64,000 bases of DNA from contig JANUWI010000008.1 in the NCBI GenBank assembly GCA_025504975.1, positions 1,240,001-1,304,000 on the forward strand, in the 5' to 3' direction. The DNA is from Plenodomus lindquistii (lineage: Eukaryota; Ascomycota; Dothideomycetes; Pleosporales; Leptosphaeriaceae). A program made the translations under genes and the position numbers. The first letter of the stretch is position 1; the number at the start of each line of letters is the position of its first letter. Below are positions 52,558-63,602 of the stretch, piece by piece. The notes under the pieces are model-generated. The model searched no databases. It saw only the letters and a program-made list of their open reading frames with translations, and had not been told where the DNA came from.

Positions 52558-55500
52558 ATGGCAGGCGTAGTCGCAAAACAGACATGGATTCTCACTAAGA
52601 AGACACTACTGGTGGTTGGAGTGCGCCAGTGGTTCTTTACCAGCGTTCGCGCGTTCTTTGCGCCTATAATCTTTGTGAGTATACTGAATTACATCTACAG
52701 ATGCGATGACTGACTATGGATAGATGTTTTTCATTACCTACGCGAAGAATTTCTTCATCCCTCCTTCGGATTTCGGCATCGGCAGCCCCTCTCTCATACG
52801 TACCTTCCCCAATGCGCTCGGCGCGGCGACTGGCGGTCGCGACAAAGTCGTCTTCGTAAACAATGGATACATCGGTGGCGAGGTCGAGCAGATCATCACG
52901 CAGTTATCGGATCAGGTCCGCGACGCAGGGTTGGAGGCCATCACGATTGAGCGAGAGGTCGATCTCGTTACGACCTGCAGGAGCTCGTTGCGCGGCGCAA
53001 GTACCTGCTTCGGTGCTGTGACTTTTCATTCCAGCCCCAGTGAAGGGCCTGGCCCAAGCTGGAACTACACACTCCGGTCTGATGGCGCTTTGGGAGAAGA
53101 GATCTACGTTGATGAAAAGGACAACGATGTTCAGATCTACATCTTCCCATTCCAGAAGGCAATCGATCGAGCCATTGCTGGAATTAATGGCACTCAACTT
53201 GGCGACATTGATGAGTACCCCTACACGGAGCGCACTCAGGAGGAACAGGATGACCGGATCAGGACCTTGTTCATGGGCGCGTTGATCAGAATCATGGCCG
53301 CTGCGCTGTACATCGGTGTCTGCGGCGTCACCTATCAACTTACCGGACAAATGGCAGACGAAAGAGAGCGCGGCATATCCCAGCTTGTGGAAGCCATGTC
53401 CCCAGCCAAGAAGGCATGGCACACGCAGTTCGCTCGACTCATGGCAAACCACATCGCATTTGACATTATCTATTTCCCTGGCTGGGTCGCCATGGGCTTC
53501 ATTGTCTGGCAAGTCGCATTCAAAACCACCAACGCGGCCATACTGGTCATCTTCCACGTTCTCGCTGGGCTGTCTTTGACCAGCTTCTCCATCTTTGGTG
53601 CTGCCTTCTTCCGCAAGGCGCAACTATCTGGTATAACGATTGTCCTTGTGCCCATTCTCCTGGCCATCATCGCGCAAGTTGCTGGTCCATACAGCACCGG
53701 ACCGGTATACGTTCTGAGTTTGCTCTTCCCCTCGATTAACTATGTCTTCTTCACTATCTATGTAGCAAGGTTTGAGAGAGAACTCATCGGTACCAACATG
53801 TTTGAGGGAGCCCCAGATTATCGCGGACATCGGTGGACAAATTCCGGAATCACGTTTTGGATCTTCGCCATCATCCAGACTTTTGTCTATCCATTTCTCG
53901 GTGCTCTAGTTGAGCGATGGCTGTATGGCACTGTATCTGCGGAGCGTAGGACTACGACTTCATCGCCTGATCATAACATCATCTTGACGAATTTCTCGAA
54001 ACACTGGACGCCGAGCTGGTTCCGCCGCAATGTACTAGCCAAGGTTGGCATCAAGCCCCCAGCGACTGTCATCGCTGTCGACAACTTCAGTATGCAAGCT
54101 CGCAAAGGCCAAATTATGGTCTTGCTCGGGGCCAACGGCAGCGGAAAGTCAACTACTTTGGATGCGATTGCTGGTCTTAATTCCCTTACCAGCGGATCTA
54201 TCGAAATTGACGGCACTGGTGGTCTGGGTCTTTGCCCGCAGAAGAATGTAATGTGGGACGAGCTTACTGTCTTTGAGCATGTTCGCATATTCAATCAGCT
54301 CAAATCCACAGGCGCATACGACGACAAAACCGTCATCGAAGACCTCGTGCGTGCTTGTGATCTGGGTCACAAGATCACGGCACGCTCAAGCACCCTGTCC
54401 GGTGGTCAGAAGAGGAAATTACAATTAGCCATGATGTTTACTGGTGGCTCCAAAGTGTGTTGCGTAGACGAAGTCTCCTCAGGTTTGGATCCTCTGTCAC
54501 GCAGGAAGATATGGGAGATCCTATTGGCCGAGCGCGGTGATCGTACTTTCCTGCTCACTACGCACTTCTTGGATGAGGCAGACGTCCTCGCTGACCAAAT
54601 TGCTATTCTGTCTCGTGGTGTTCTCAAGACCATTGGCACCTCTGTCCAGCTCAAGCACGAGGTTGGCGCCGGTTACCATGTCACATATCCAAAGGATGCA
54701 CCGGTCAAGCCACCACTCGATGCTATCAAGAAGCCTTCGCCTGCTGAAGGGTGGGTTCAGTACCAATTCGATGATGCTCTACAAGCGATCAAGTTTGTGG
54801 ACGTGCTCAGAGATCATGGTGTCGAGAACTACGATATTGTTGGTCCCACGCTGGAAGACGTCTTCCTAGCCAACGCGGAAGAAGTCAAAGAGTACGATTT
54901 ACTAAGGGCTGATGACGACGTTGCACTGACTGGGACGCCCGAGAACAACGAAACCGCATCTGAGCAGGCATCCGAGATCGAGAAGAGGCTTGAGATGGCC
55001 AAGGGGCGTGGCACTCTAATGGGCAAGCAGACACTTATCCTGATTCAAAAGCGTTGGACCATCCTCCGCCGAAACTTTTTACCATACGTCTTCGCGTTGC
55101 TTCTTCCCATCGTCGCCGCTGGTCTCGTAACGCTTTTTTTGAAGGACTACCGCGCCGTTGGTTGTGACCCTGGTGCCGCCTCGAATGATCCTGAGATCTT
55201 TACTCTTTCCAGCACCGACGAGATCCCCCTTATCCCCATTGGACCGACTAGCCTCGTTGGCTCAGCTATCAATACCATCGTGGACCGCATCGGCGTCAGC
55301 AATGACAGCTTCTATGTTGTCGATACTCTCGACGAGTTTAACAACTTTGTTCAGACGCGCTTCCGTAACATTACTCCTGGTGGCTTTTTCCTCCGTGAAA
55401 ACGAGCCTCCGGTCATGGCATATCTTGCTAATAGTGGCGTCGTCGGCGGTTTGATTACACTTAATACTCTCGACAACATCTTGACCGATATTCCCATCAC

Positions 55501-57505
55501 GACGCAATACCAGCAATTCGCCGTGCCTTTTGCACCTAATATGGGTGATACGCTCCAGATGATCCTCTATTTCGGTCTGGCTATGTGTGTTTACCCCGCA
55601 CTGTTTGCCCTGTATCCCACTCAAGAGCGGCTGAGCAACGTGAGAGCTCTGCATTATAGTAACGGCATCCGCGCGGTGCCTCTTTGGCTCGCGTACACGA
55701 CCTTCGACCTCATCTTTGTACTGGTTATCTCTGCCATTGCTACAGGGATCTTTGTAGCAGTAAGTATCAATATTCGACCATCGTAAATGAACACTGACAT
55801 TCCTAAGGCATCTGATGCATTTTACGCTCCTGGCTACCTCTTCGTGATTTTTTCGCTCTACGGTCTATGCGCAAGCTTGTTCTCGTATCTCATCTCGCTT
55901 GTTGTTACGTCGCAGCTTGCCGCTTTCGCTTTCGCTGCCGGAGGCATGGTCTCGCTATATCTGCTCTACTTCATTGGATACATGTGCATCTTGACTTTCG
56001 CGCCTGCGTATGAAATCGACAACTACATTGACATCTTCCATTGGACTTTCTCATTGGTCTCCCCATCGGCCAGTCTTCTTCGGACGCAATTACTAACACT
56101 CAACTCCTTCAGTATCCTGTGTGACGGCGACCAGATTCCGAGCTACCCTGGAGCTTTGAGTGTCTACGGCGGCCCAATCCTTTACCTCATCGTCCAAACT
56201 ATACTACTCTTCGTTATCCTCGTATGGTGGGATTCTGGCTACAGGCCACCGTTCTTCAACCGAGAGAAGGCTCGTCAAACGCACACGGAAGACACCATGG
56301 ACACTACTCCTCCCGCCGTCGCCGCTGAAATCAACCGCACCGAGAACAGCAATGACAGCCTCCGCGCGCTGCATCTCCAGAAGACCTTTGGGTCCAATCA
56401 CGCTGTCAACGACATAACCTTCGGCATTCAACAAGGCGAAGTCTTTGCACTCCTCGGTCCAAACGGTGCTGGAAAATCCTCAACAATCTCCCTCATTCGT
56501 GGCGACATACACCCCACCACCCACATCAACGGCGGTGGCGACGTCCTCATCGAAGATATCTCCATCATACGCAAACGCGCGGCAGCAAGAGGCCACCTAG
56601 GTGTATGCCCCCAATTCGACGCAATGGACACAATGACTGTCACGGAGCATCTCTACTTCTACGCTCGCGCGCGAGGTGTGCCAAATCCCCAAATGAGTGT
56701 CGATGCTATCCTCAAGGCAACATCTCTCGCGCGCTACCACGATCGTCTCGCGTCCAAGCTTTCTGGCGGAAACAAGAGGAAACTCAGTCTGGGTATTGCG
56801 CTTATGGGTAATCCTTCAGTGCTCTTGCTCGACGAGCCGTCTTCGGGTATGGACGCAGCCGCAAAGCGTGTAATGTGGCGGACACTTCTCGGTGTCGCGG
56901 CCCCTGGCCGTGCATTGTTAATTACGACCCACTCCATGGAAGAGGCAGATAAACTGGCGACGAGAGTCGGTATCATGAAGCGCAAGATGCTAGCTTTGGG
57001 TACAGTGGCTGACCTCGGTGACCAATATGGTGACGCTTGGGTTGTGCAGCTCGTACTCAAGTCTGCGCCCGAGACTACAGAAGGAGAAATGGAGAGTGTC
57101 AAGGCCTGGGTGCGATCGCGGATCCCGGGTGTACAGATGGACAAGTGGGGTAGCAGAGGTGGAGGACATGGACAGTTAAGGTTCAAGGTTCTCAAGGCTG
57201 CTACTGCGGTGGCGGACTCAGCGCATCCTGAACTTGGAATGGAGAAGGGTGCGACTACGAGCGCAGAACTATCGAAGGTGGGAACCGACATAAGCACCGC
57301 GAGTGATCTGGGTGGTATTCCAGGGTTGATCCAGCTGCTCGAGTCGCATCGTGAGGAGATTGGCTTGGAGTATTACTCTGTGTCACCTACGACGCTAGAC
57401 GAAGTGTTCTTACGTGTTGTTGGTGAAGAAGAGGAAGAAGAGGTTGGCAAGAAGAAGAAGAGCAAAGGTTTAATGAGGAAGTTGACGTGTGGATTGAAGT
57501 CGTAG
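52558..57505 (+). CDS. full-length ABCA-type ABC transporter
   Basis: Three exons, 52558-52674, 52724-55759 and 55808-57505 (introns 49 and 48 bp), all phase 0, giving 1616 residues. The order is TM-NBD-TM-NBD. The first membrane half starts with VRQWFFTSVRAFFAPIIF, has a large extracytosolic loop, then several helices. NBD1 has Walker A LLGANGSGKST (from G508), signature LSGGQKRKL (597) and Walker B VCCVDEVSSGLDP. The second half repeats the plan. NBD2 has Walker A GPNGAGKSS (from 1268), signature LSGGNKRKL and Walker B LLLDEPSSGMD. The conserved ABCA regulatory segment follows each NBD (GPTLEDVFL and SPTTLDEVFLRVV). The family moves lipids across membranes. Substrate and membrane here are unknown. 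The C-terminus ends in a Glu run and a basic tail. Confidence 0.95.
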
Positions 57506-58223
57506 ATGCATCGCGTGGCGTTCTTGATACCATATAGAAGGACTTGAATTTTGCACATCTCATACACAAACATGCTCTGTGGTGCGAACTGCGTGATGAA
57601 CACTTTGGTACGAGGTGCTTGCAGTGTCCATGGAGGCTCATCGTGACCTTCCGACATTGTCCAAGCGATCCATTCTCATTATGCTCTTCGCCTTACTCGC
57701 GGCATAAAACGAATCCGGGCAGCCTGTAGCTGCATGATCGCTCGCTCCATCTCAAGCAACGTTGCTGCATGTGTGTCAGCCAGCTTGAGCCGGCGGTGGA
57801 GGTTTCTTGTGGACCCACCAACAGCAAAATCGCGCGCTCGAGCGACGTGAGAGAAAAGCCAGGCGATTAGGCGCATCCTGGTGGTGACACGCACGCGGCG
57901 AAGGAGTCTTGGGGCGGGCTTGGGGTTGGTTGTGTCTGCGAGGATTCCTGTCGCACGCAGGTGGAGCGGATGAGGCTTGTGACAACGTAGATGTAAAAGT
58001 AGGTAGCAGGGCAGGAGGGCAGTACAAGTCCAATTGCAAACAGTCCCGTAGAGTGGTTGCAGTATGTGACGCAGTCTCGTTCGCTGCCCTCGAAGTGACA
58101 ACGGTCACTGCAGAGCTCGGGTGTCAACACCCACCCACCCACCACGACAAGAAAAAATTGCACAAAACAGCGCTCAAACAATGTAACCAAACCGATCTGC
58201 CCAGTCTCTTCTTCAACGGCTCG

Positions 58224-58909
58224 CACAAGGCGAAGCCAGTCAACGAAAAGATGTCAAATACCAGAAGGTATGAAGTGAAAGCAAAAATTATGCCAGTCAA
58301 CCCGGACAAGGTCAAAACAACTGTGCAATGTACCGAAAGAGAATGTTGGAGCTCTCTCTCAGTCTGACTAAGACACTCAGGATTGGCGGTCCCGAGGATC
58401 TTGTTACAGCATAAGAAGAAAAAAAGAGAAACATGAAGAGACGAGAGGGAGGGACGTCTTAAATAGGCGTGGACGCTGTGGGCTCGCCACCAGATCACAC
58501 AAGCCGTCTAACCCCCTTTGGTAATGTCAACAAGGAGTAGCAGCAGCCAGATTCTGCTCCCGAAGAGCACCTGGCGTCGACGGTGAAGGCGCCTACTAGA
58601 TCAATCTGGGCTAGAGATTGATCTGCGACCGGGTGCCGACGCTCCGGGAGGGACATAAAAGGCACACTCACATGCCTCTTTCTTCAAACTTTTTCCTCAT
58701 GTGAAACCGTTGGCACCTGGATATTGTTGTCTGGGATCATTGAAGCTCATCGAGTTCAGTGATCGGGTATCATTCTGCAACCACCTCATCGCACTACGAG
58801 GTTGAGTGAGCCTTGGGCCCCTAACGGCTTACCCCCAGAAGAATTTTTGCTTGCTGCTCTGCCCTTTTGGGGTATGGATTTTCTTTTCGTTGACTGGCTT
58901 CGCCTTGTG
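58224..58909. repeat. inverted duplicated fragment (cores 58224-58250 and 58883-58909)
   Basis: A 27-base core (CACAAGGCGAAGCCAG.. on the plus strand at the left copy) recurs exactly on the minus strand at the right copy. Diverged similarity extends to about 100 bases around each core. One reading direction gives FFNxxHKAKPVNEK in both copies. The opposite strand gives FSLTGFALCxxLKKxL. The coding strand, if any, is therefore unresolved. Confidence 0.8.
58598..58624. repeat. 10-bp perfect inverted repeat (hairpin)
   Basis: AGATCAATCT at 58598-58607 and its reverse complement at 58615-58624 are separated by 7 bases. It could be a dimeric factor site or a hairpin. A TATA-like ATAAAAGG follows near 58656. 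Confidence 0.7.
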
Positions 58910-60151
58910 CGGGTCGTTGAAGAAGGGATTGTTTCGCGCTCTTGTGATTGTTGCTGTAATTTGATGTTGTGATGTATACCCGCTGTTGACATGCAACGAA
59001 TTGTGACGATATTGGCGCCATGTAAGAATGATGACGGGTGTAGAGGCCGCATGCATTCGAAAGTGAGGCGGTTGGTGAGACTCCCATGTTTGATCGCGTT
59101 GTCAAAGCTGTGCCTCGATATTCAAGGCGACATAGGCAGTGTCAAACGCGTAATTCTCGCAATGTTTACTGTTGTGCATTCGGCAGCTTTGTCGAGCATG
59201 TCGTCACTGCGAGATGAGCAAAGCACATGGTCTGACGCCTCTCACCGACCCCACAGATATTGACAACTCAGTATCTTGTATGCGCAGCATGGTACGAGAG
59301 CTAACTTCACCCAACAAACACAATCAGCGTAAACGGAACCTAGCTTTCGCGACTTGAGGCCACCAAAGCTTGCCTTTCAGCATGAAGTTGAGCGACAACT
59401 CGAGGAAGTCTCCGCTTTCCGCCACGGAGAAGCGACAGATGCATTTGGAAAAGGGACACTCATGTGGCAGGATCCTCTCAAATGAGAAGATTCATCGTCT
59501 AAGGGTCCTAAGTCGTTTGAAGGCCAGGCATGTGTTGTGTTGCACGTTTTCGTTCACTGTTTTTGGCTTATTGGCTAAACGAAACAACAAGCGGCATTGC
59601 TAGGGTTCTACGAGAGACGTAGAGCCCATACGGCAAAAGATACGTCGTGATGTGCTCTGGAGGAGTGACAGTTGGTTGCTCAGGCAGGGCTATGATCGCA
59701 AAGAAAACAACTCGAGTATGGGCTTGCATGCCATGGTATTCATATTAGCTTTTGCTGCGTACCGCGATCTGACACTCTCACTCGCGACCTGCAAATTGCA
59801 CAAGGTCGAGATCTTGGCAGGTCAAATTGTAGTACGCCTTGCGAAATTTTGATCAAGTATAGGCCTTAAGCGTGATGATATGCATATACTGTCATGACCC
59901 TGTCTGACTAGCGGGCACGGCTGTCTTCCGTCATGGCTCTCAGTATGTGTAGTACACTGCCGTCGATTTGTCTGTCTCACTCTCACCTCGCTTCACCCAC
60001 GCTCCTCCGGTTGCCCCGCACAACCAACCTTTGCTCTTTGGCGAAGACTCGAAACCATCTGCTGCTCAGCTGAAGCTCTCTATCCACTCAAACCGCAACG
60101 TCTAGTCCGACAAACAAGAAGAAGGGCGTCGAAGCAAAGATCATCTCTGCG

Positions 60152-61103
60152 ATGGATCAGGCGCGTATCAAGTACGGGATGCCAACCTATGAGCTCATCA
60201 AGGTACACAGCCCTCATCCCCCGCGATAACGTCAAGCATAGTTATACTGGCAAGCATGTCCGATTTGGGTGATGCAAGTAGGGCTGCCAGTTCTGCCCCT
60301 GCCTCAGGCTCGCAACACGACCTTCCACACAATTAAAATACAAGTACTATTTTGCTGACATATGAAAGGCGCTCTACCCCACGGTACCACCATCATCAAG
60401 CGCGAACGTTTCCAGTGCTTCAGGCTCGTCCTACCTGATTGAGCGATTTTTCGATGCACTTTTCGAGACGCTTTTCGAGACGCCTTCTACCGCCACCTCA
60501 GCAGCCACGAACACGGCCAACCATGCGCCTACAATCGAGGCGTTAAGCAAGTTCGGCCTGAAGGTAGCGCCGTCAGACTCAGGTTCAATCTCTGCCGCCT
60601 CAATGGATGCACACGCGAGTTCTGACGGCACATATATTGAGAAGGAACATCCTAGTGGACCTACTTCTGACGCTGACAACACTGACGCTATCACACCGGG
60701 TGATAGTATCGAAAACACCGTCCAGACAGCCAGCTCGATTGTCGCCCAGCCTCCTTCATTAGCCGTTCCCTTCGGACTCCATACTCCCGCGGTCCTCGAT
60801 CCCTCTGTCCTCGAAGCAGTCCAACGCCTCAAGATCGTCGCCGAGACCCAAGTCAACGAGGAAGATGGCACATTCACCATGACTTTAGACCAGGCTATCG
60901 ATATCATCGGAGCAGATGAGTTTGAGCTGACTGCCTCCTGCCCTCGGCGCATTCTACGTCTCGACTCCGAGTTCCGCAGGCATGAGGCTGGCTTGCCTAG
61001 GGATCTATGGATTTGGCTTATTGGTAGTCCAGCGGAGGAGATCGTGAGCTTCGGGGGTCATAACCTCAAGAACCTCAAGCAAGTCCGTATGGGGAAGGCT
61101 TAG
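60152..61103 (+). CDS. hypothetical protein
   Basis: Two exons, 60152-60202 and 60369-61103, joined in phase 0 across a 166-bp intron, giving 261 residues. The intron is long for this window. The N-terminus MDQARIKYGMPTYELIKALY leads into a low-complexity Ser/Thr/Asp-rich middle. The C-terminal ~90 residues look folded: VLDPSVLEAVQRLKIVAETQ, GTFTMTLDQAIDIIGADEFE, CPRRILRLDSEFRRHEAGLP. The frame continues upstream of the ATG (PTNKKKGVEAKIISA), so a further 5' exon is possible. A CTAG acceptor lies near 60100. No family is recognised. No signal peptide or membrane helix is seen. Confidence 0.55.
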
Positions 61104-61391
61104 GTGATACATGTTGGGCTGAGGTTTCTCGATGTTCATAATTCGTATTTGGCTGGACATCGCGATGTAAGAAGTTGCCCGAGATACCTGGATGATGACA
61201 TGGTGTTTATAGCGCTGGAGTCACTAGTGTGGCTCGCCGCGGAATATCTCGCTGCGTACAGGGGCAGAGACAGGGAGTTGATAACGATCTGTAATGTCAA
61301 CAGCAACACGAGTGCATCACATCAATGTCCCATAACGCACTATGGTGATGAAAGTCTCAAATGATGATATAAATGAATATGAATACTACAC

Positions 61392-62153
61392 CTAGGTACC
61401 TCTCAGCTCCTTACTCATGATCATATAGTCCGCTTTGATGACCTTCCGCCGCATGACCTTGTCCCTTGGCGAACACGCGTCCTTACGGTATCCCAGCCGC
61501 TCATACAACGCCGTTGCCCCCGTATTGGCTGCGAAGACCGTCAGCATCGTCTTGTTCAGGCCGCAGTGCTGCGCCGCAAGCTCAGCAAATCCAATGAGGT
61601 CTGAGCCTAGGCCTTGACCGCGCAGCTGCTCAGCCAGGTGTATCTCGTAGATGTATACGACCTCGCGGTCTTCGTGTGGAGGGTCGTCGTTGGTGAACAT
61701 GAACGAAATGAAACCAATGATGGGGCCCGTGTGGGTGCGAGGAGGCGACGCCGTGGCCTGCGCCTGAGGGTGGGTTGTTGTAGACGAGCGGGGAGTGTGC
61801 TGGGTCTCTTCTGAGCCTGCTGCCTCGAGGCCTTGTGTATGCGTGGCGGTCCTCGGAGGGCTCTCTCGAAGGAGGAGGAAGATCATCTCGGGATCCGTCA
61901 TCTCTTCAGCCTTCGAGCTGCGGTGCCAGCCTATGCTGGACGCCCGGTAATCCTTCCCTGATGTCGCATCTACTAAGTCGATGCAGGCCTTGAGGTCGGA
62001 TTCGGTGAGCCTAGCGCCAGACTCGACCAATTGTAACTCGAAAGAGGGTGTTGAGGATGAGGCTTCGAAGGCGCGCAGGCCTGACGACACATCATCGTCG
62101 AAAAGTTTCTGGACTTTCCCAGCGCGAGAATCGTCATGCAGCGTGCCGCTCAT
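61392..62153 (-). CDS. NAT4: NatD-like N-alpha-acetyltransferase (Naa40/Nat4)
   Basis: Intronless, 253 residues from the ATG at 62153, the only ATG near the N-terminus. The frame is open ~78 codons upstream, so an extra 5' exon cannot be excluded. The N-terminal part (SFELQLVESGARLTESDLKA, DYRASSIGWHRSSKAEEMTD) matches the Naa40 helix-loop that precedes the GNAT core. The core shows GPIIGFISFMF, VYIYEIHLAEQLRGQGLGSD with the acetyl-CoA loop RGQGLG, and TMLTVFAANTGATALYERLG, closing with DYMIMSKEL. A Ser/Thr-rich insert (residues ~115-140) separates two strands. Known role: acetylates the N-terminus of histones H2A and H4 (Ser-Gly-Arg start). NatD identity rests on remembered family blocks. 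A generic GNAT enzyme is the alternative. Confidence 0.82.
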   Translation of the reverse strand: MSGTLHDDSRAGKVQKLFDDDVSSGLRAFEASSSTPSFELQLVESGARLTESDLKACIDLVDATSGKDYRASSIGWHRSSKAEEMTDPEMIFLLLRESPPRTATHTQGLEAAGSEETQHTPRSSTTTHPQAQATASPPRTHTGPIIGFISFMFTNDDPPHEDREVVYIYEIHLAEQLRGQGLGSDLIGFAELAAQHCGLNKTMLTVFAANTGATALYERLGYRKDACSPRDKVMRRKVIKADYMIMSKELRGT

Positions 62154-62828
62154 CTCAATGGCGTAGGCACGGGTCGCGGTATAGACAGGGGCTGGTTGAT
62201 CCAAAGCAAGTTGAGGATTTGCAGTACGTGAGGCTGGAGGCGAGGAATAGGTCTTGATAATGGCAGGGAGTTGATGACGACGTGTAGGAGATAGGAATGT
62301 TTGCGCTGACAGTCTGTGGGCTGGCTCGAGGTGGTTTCTAGGGATGAGAATATGTGAGTAGTAATCGGGTATAGACAACGATGGCAAGTCAGACTAGATT
62401 TGTAGGTCAGCGCGGTTTCTCTGAAGTGCGGATCGCGGTATGCGGTTTCCTCGGCTCAGACAAGTGGCTCAACGTGTCTTGAGCACTGGTTCACGTCGTC
62501 AAGGACACTCTTGATTCGTGTTAAGCGTTTTCGGAACGATCAGCATCACTGAGACGTCAGAGGCTTGTTTGTTCATTCACAGTTGTGATGTTCCGTCGCG
62601 TATGGACGATTTTGGAGAGACGCGTCGCGGGGCATGCAGCCGACGGCAAGGCTGAGGCCTGCAGATCTAATACAATGTTGGGCTAGCTTGCATCTACCTC
62701 ATCTACGTCAGCCTGCATTGCAGAAGAGCCTCATCCATTCCGTCGATTGTTTGTCTCAATCTGCATTTGGCTGTTTACTCACATCATTGAAACACTCCAT
62801 CCATTTTGCCTTGGACTCTGTTGAGGGA
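62154..62828. promoter_or_regulatory. divergent NAT4/LYRM2 intergenic region
   Basis: 675 bases between divergent start codons. It contains both promoters and possibly a 5' exon of NAT4. No other gene. Confidence 0.5.
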
Positions 62829-63301
62829 ATGCTGCGACGATATGCGACAATAGCCAGCAAGCCGCCCTCTCGGCTGAGAGCACGAGGAAAGGCTCCTGTC
62901 GGCCTCGACCACGTTAGACTACATATAGCGAATACGACCCCTATCACACGCTGATTGATTTGCAGTTCATCCAACGACAGCGAGCTCTGGCATTGTGGCG
63001 AGAGATTGTCCGCAGTACTTCGAAAATTCCGGATGAAGGGGCGAGAAAAGACATGCGACAATTCGCAAGATCTGAATTTGAACAACACAAACGAATCACT
63101 GACCTCGTGAGTATACTCTATCCTCTGTGACGCATAGGCAGAGGTCTGATTGTCAAACTAGGGACACATCAGGTACCTGATCTCTGTATGTCCTGCTCTC
63201 TCCGACCCTTGACGCTCGAAACTGACCTTGCACAGTACGGCAAAACTCAGTTCCAGACTATGAAAGGCACCTTGATCAATTCTGGTGTACTGAACGAATG
63301 A
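62829..63301 (+). CDS. LYRM2: LYR-motif mitochondrial protein, LYRM2-like
   Basis: Four exons, 62829-62912, 62966-63106, 63162-63185 (24 nt) and 63236-63301, giving 104 residues, with introns of 53, 55 and 50 bp, all phase 0. The N-terminus MLRRYATIASKPPSRLRARG is an Arg-rich mitochondrial presequence. HFIQRQRALALWREIVRSTS aligns with the Complex1_LYR start of LYRM2 (F-I/V-x-R-Q.. L-x-L-Y-R), with Trp in place of Tyr. Then DMRQFARSEFEQHKRITDL and GHIRYLISYGKTQFQTMKGT follow the family helix 2-3 pattern. LYR proteins bind mitochondrial acyl carrier protein and serve respiratory-complex or Fe-S assembly. LYRM2 is linked to complex I in animals. Its fungal role is less clear. Confidence 0.88.
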
Positions 63302-63602
63302 AGTTGTATGAAGTCCCCTGTTTTGCTTGTATCAGCGTGTCATAGACTGTATCTCGCTCTGATTGGTCAATGCACCGAGGGGTTGCCATTAGCGTCACCT
63401 GCTCGCTCTCGCTCATGCAGGCACCACGATTAGAACATAACCAAAGCCTCATAGCACCGGAGACTGTTCCAGCAAAACGACTGCACAAAGTTGTTCTTCC
63501 GATTAATACAAGCTCTTCTTTTGCACAGATCTTCAACCGCAACCCCCCTCCTGATCCTGGGCATTTACCACGCTTACTCAGCAAACTTGAAGTGTGGCGA
63601 CT
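63302..63602. promoter_or_regulatory. spacer between LYRM2 and monooxygenase
   Basis: 301 bases between tandem genes, presumably terminator and promoter. No named motif. Confidence 0.45.

Larger units (their letters stand above)
57506..60151. other. gene-poor 2.6 kb stretch with an inverted duplicated fragment
   Basis: No confident gene. GC-rich DNA at 57.7-58.2 kb is open in all three minus frames, which prevents a decision. One of these frames (58226-57867) has a hydrophobic stretch and many Cys (FFLVVVGGWVLTPELCSDRC). It also holds an inverted repeat pair and a hairpin, listed separately. Confidence 0.45.

Noticed and set aside
57679..58101. 140-codon basic minus frame
   Set aside because: All three minus frames are open in this GC-rich DNA and no domain or start favours this one.
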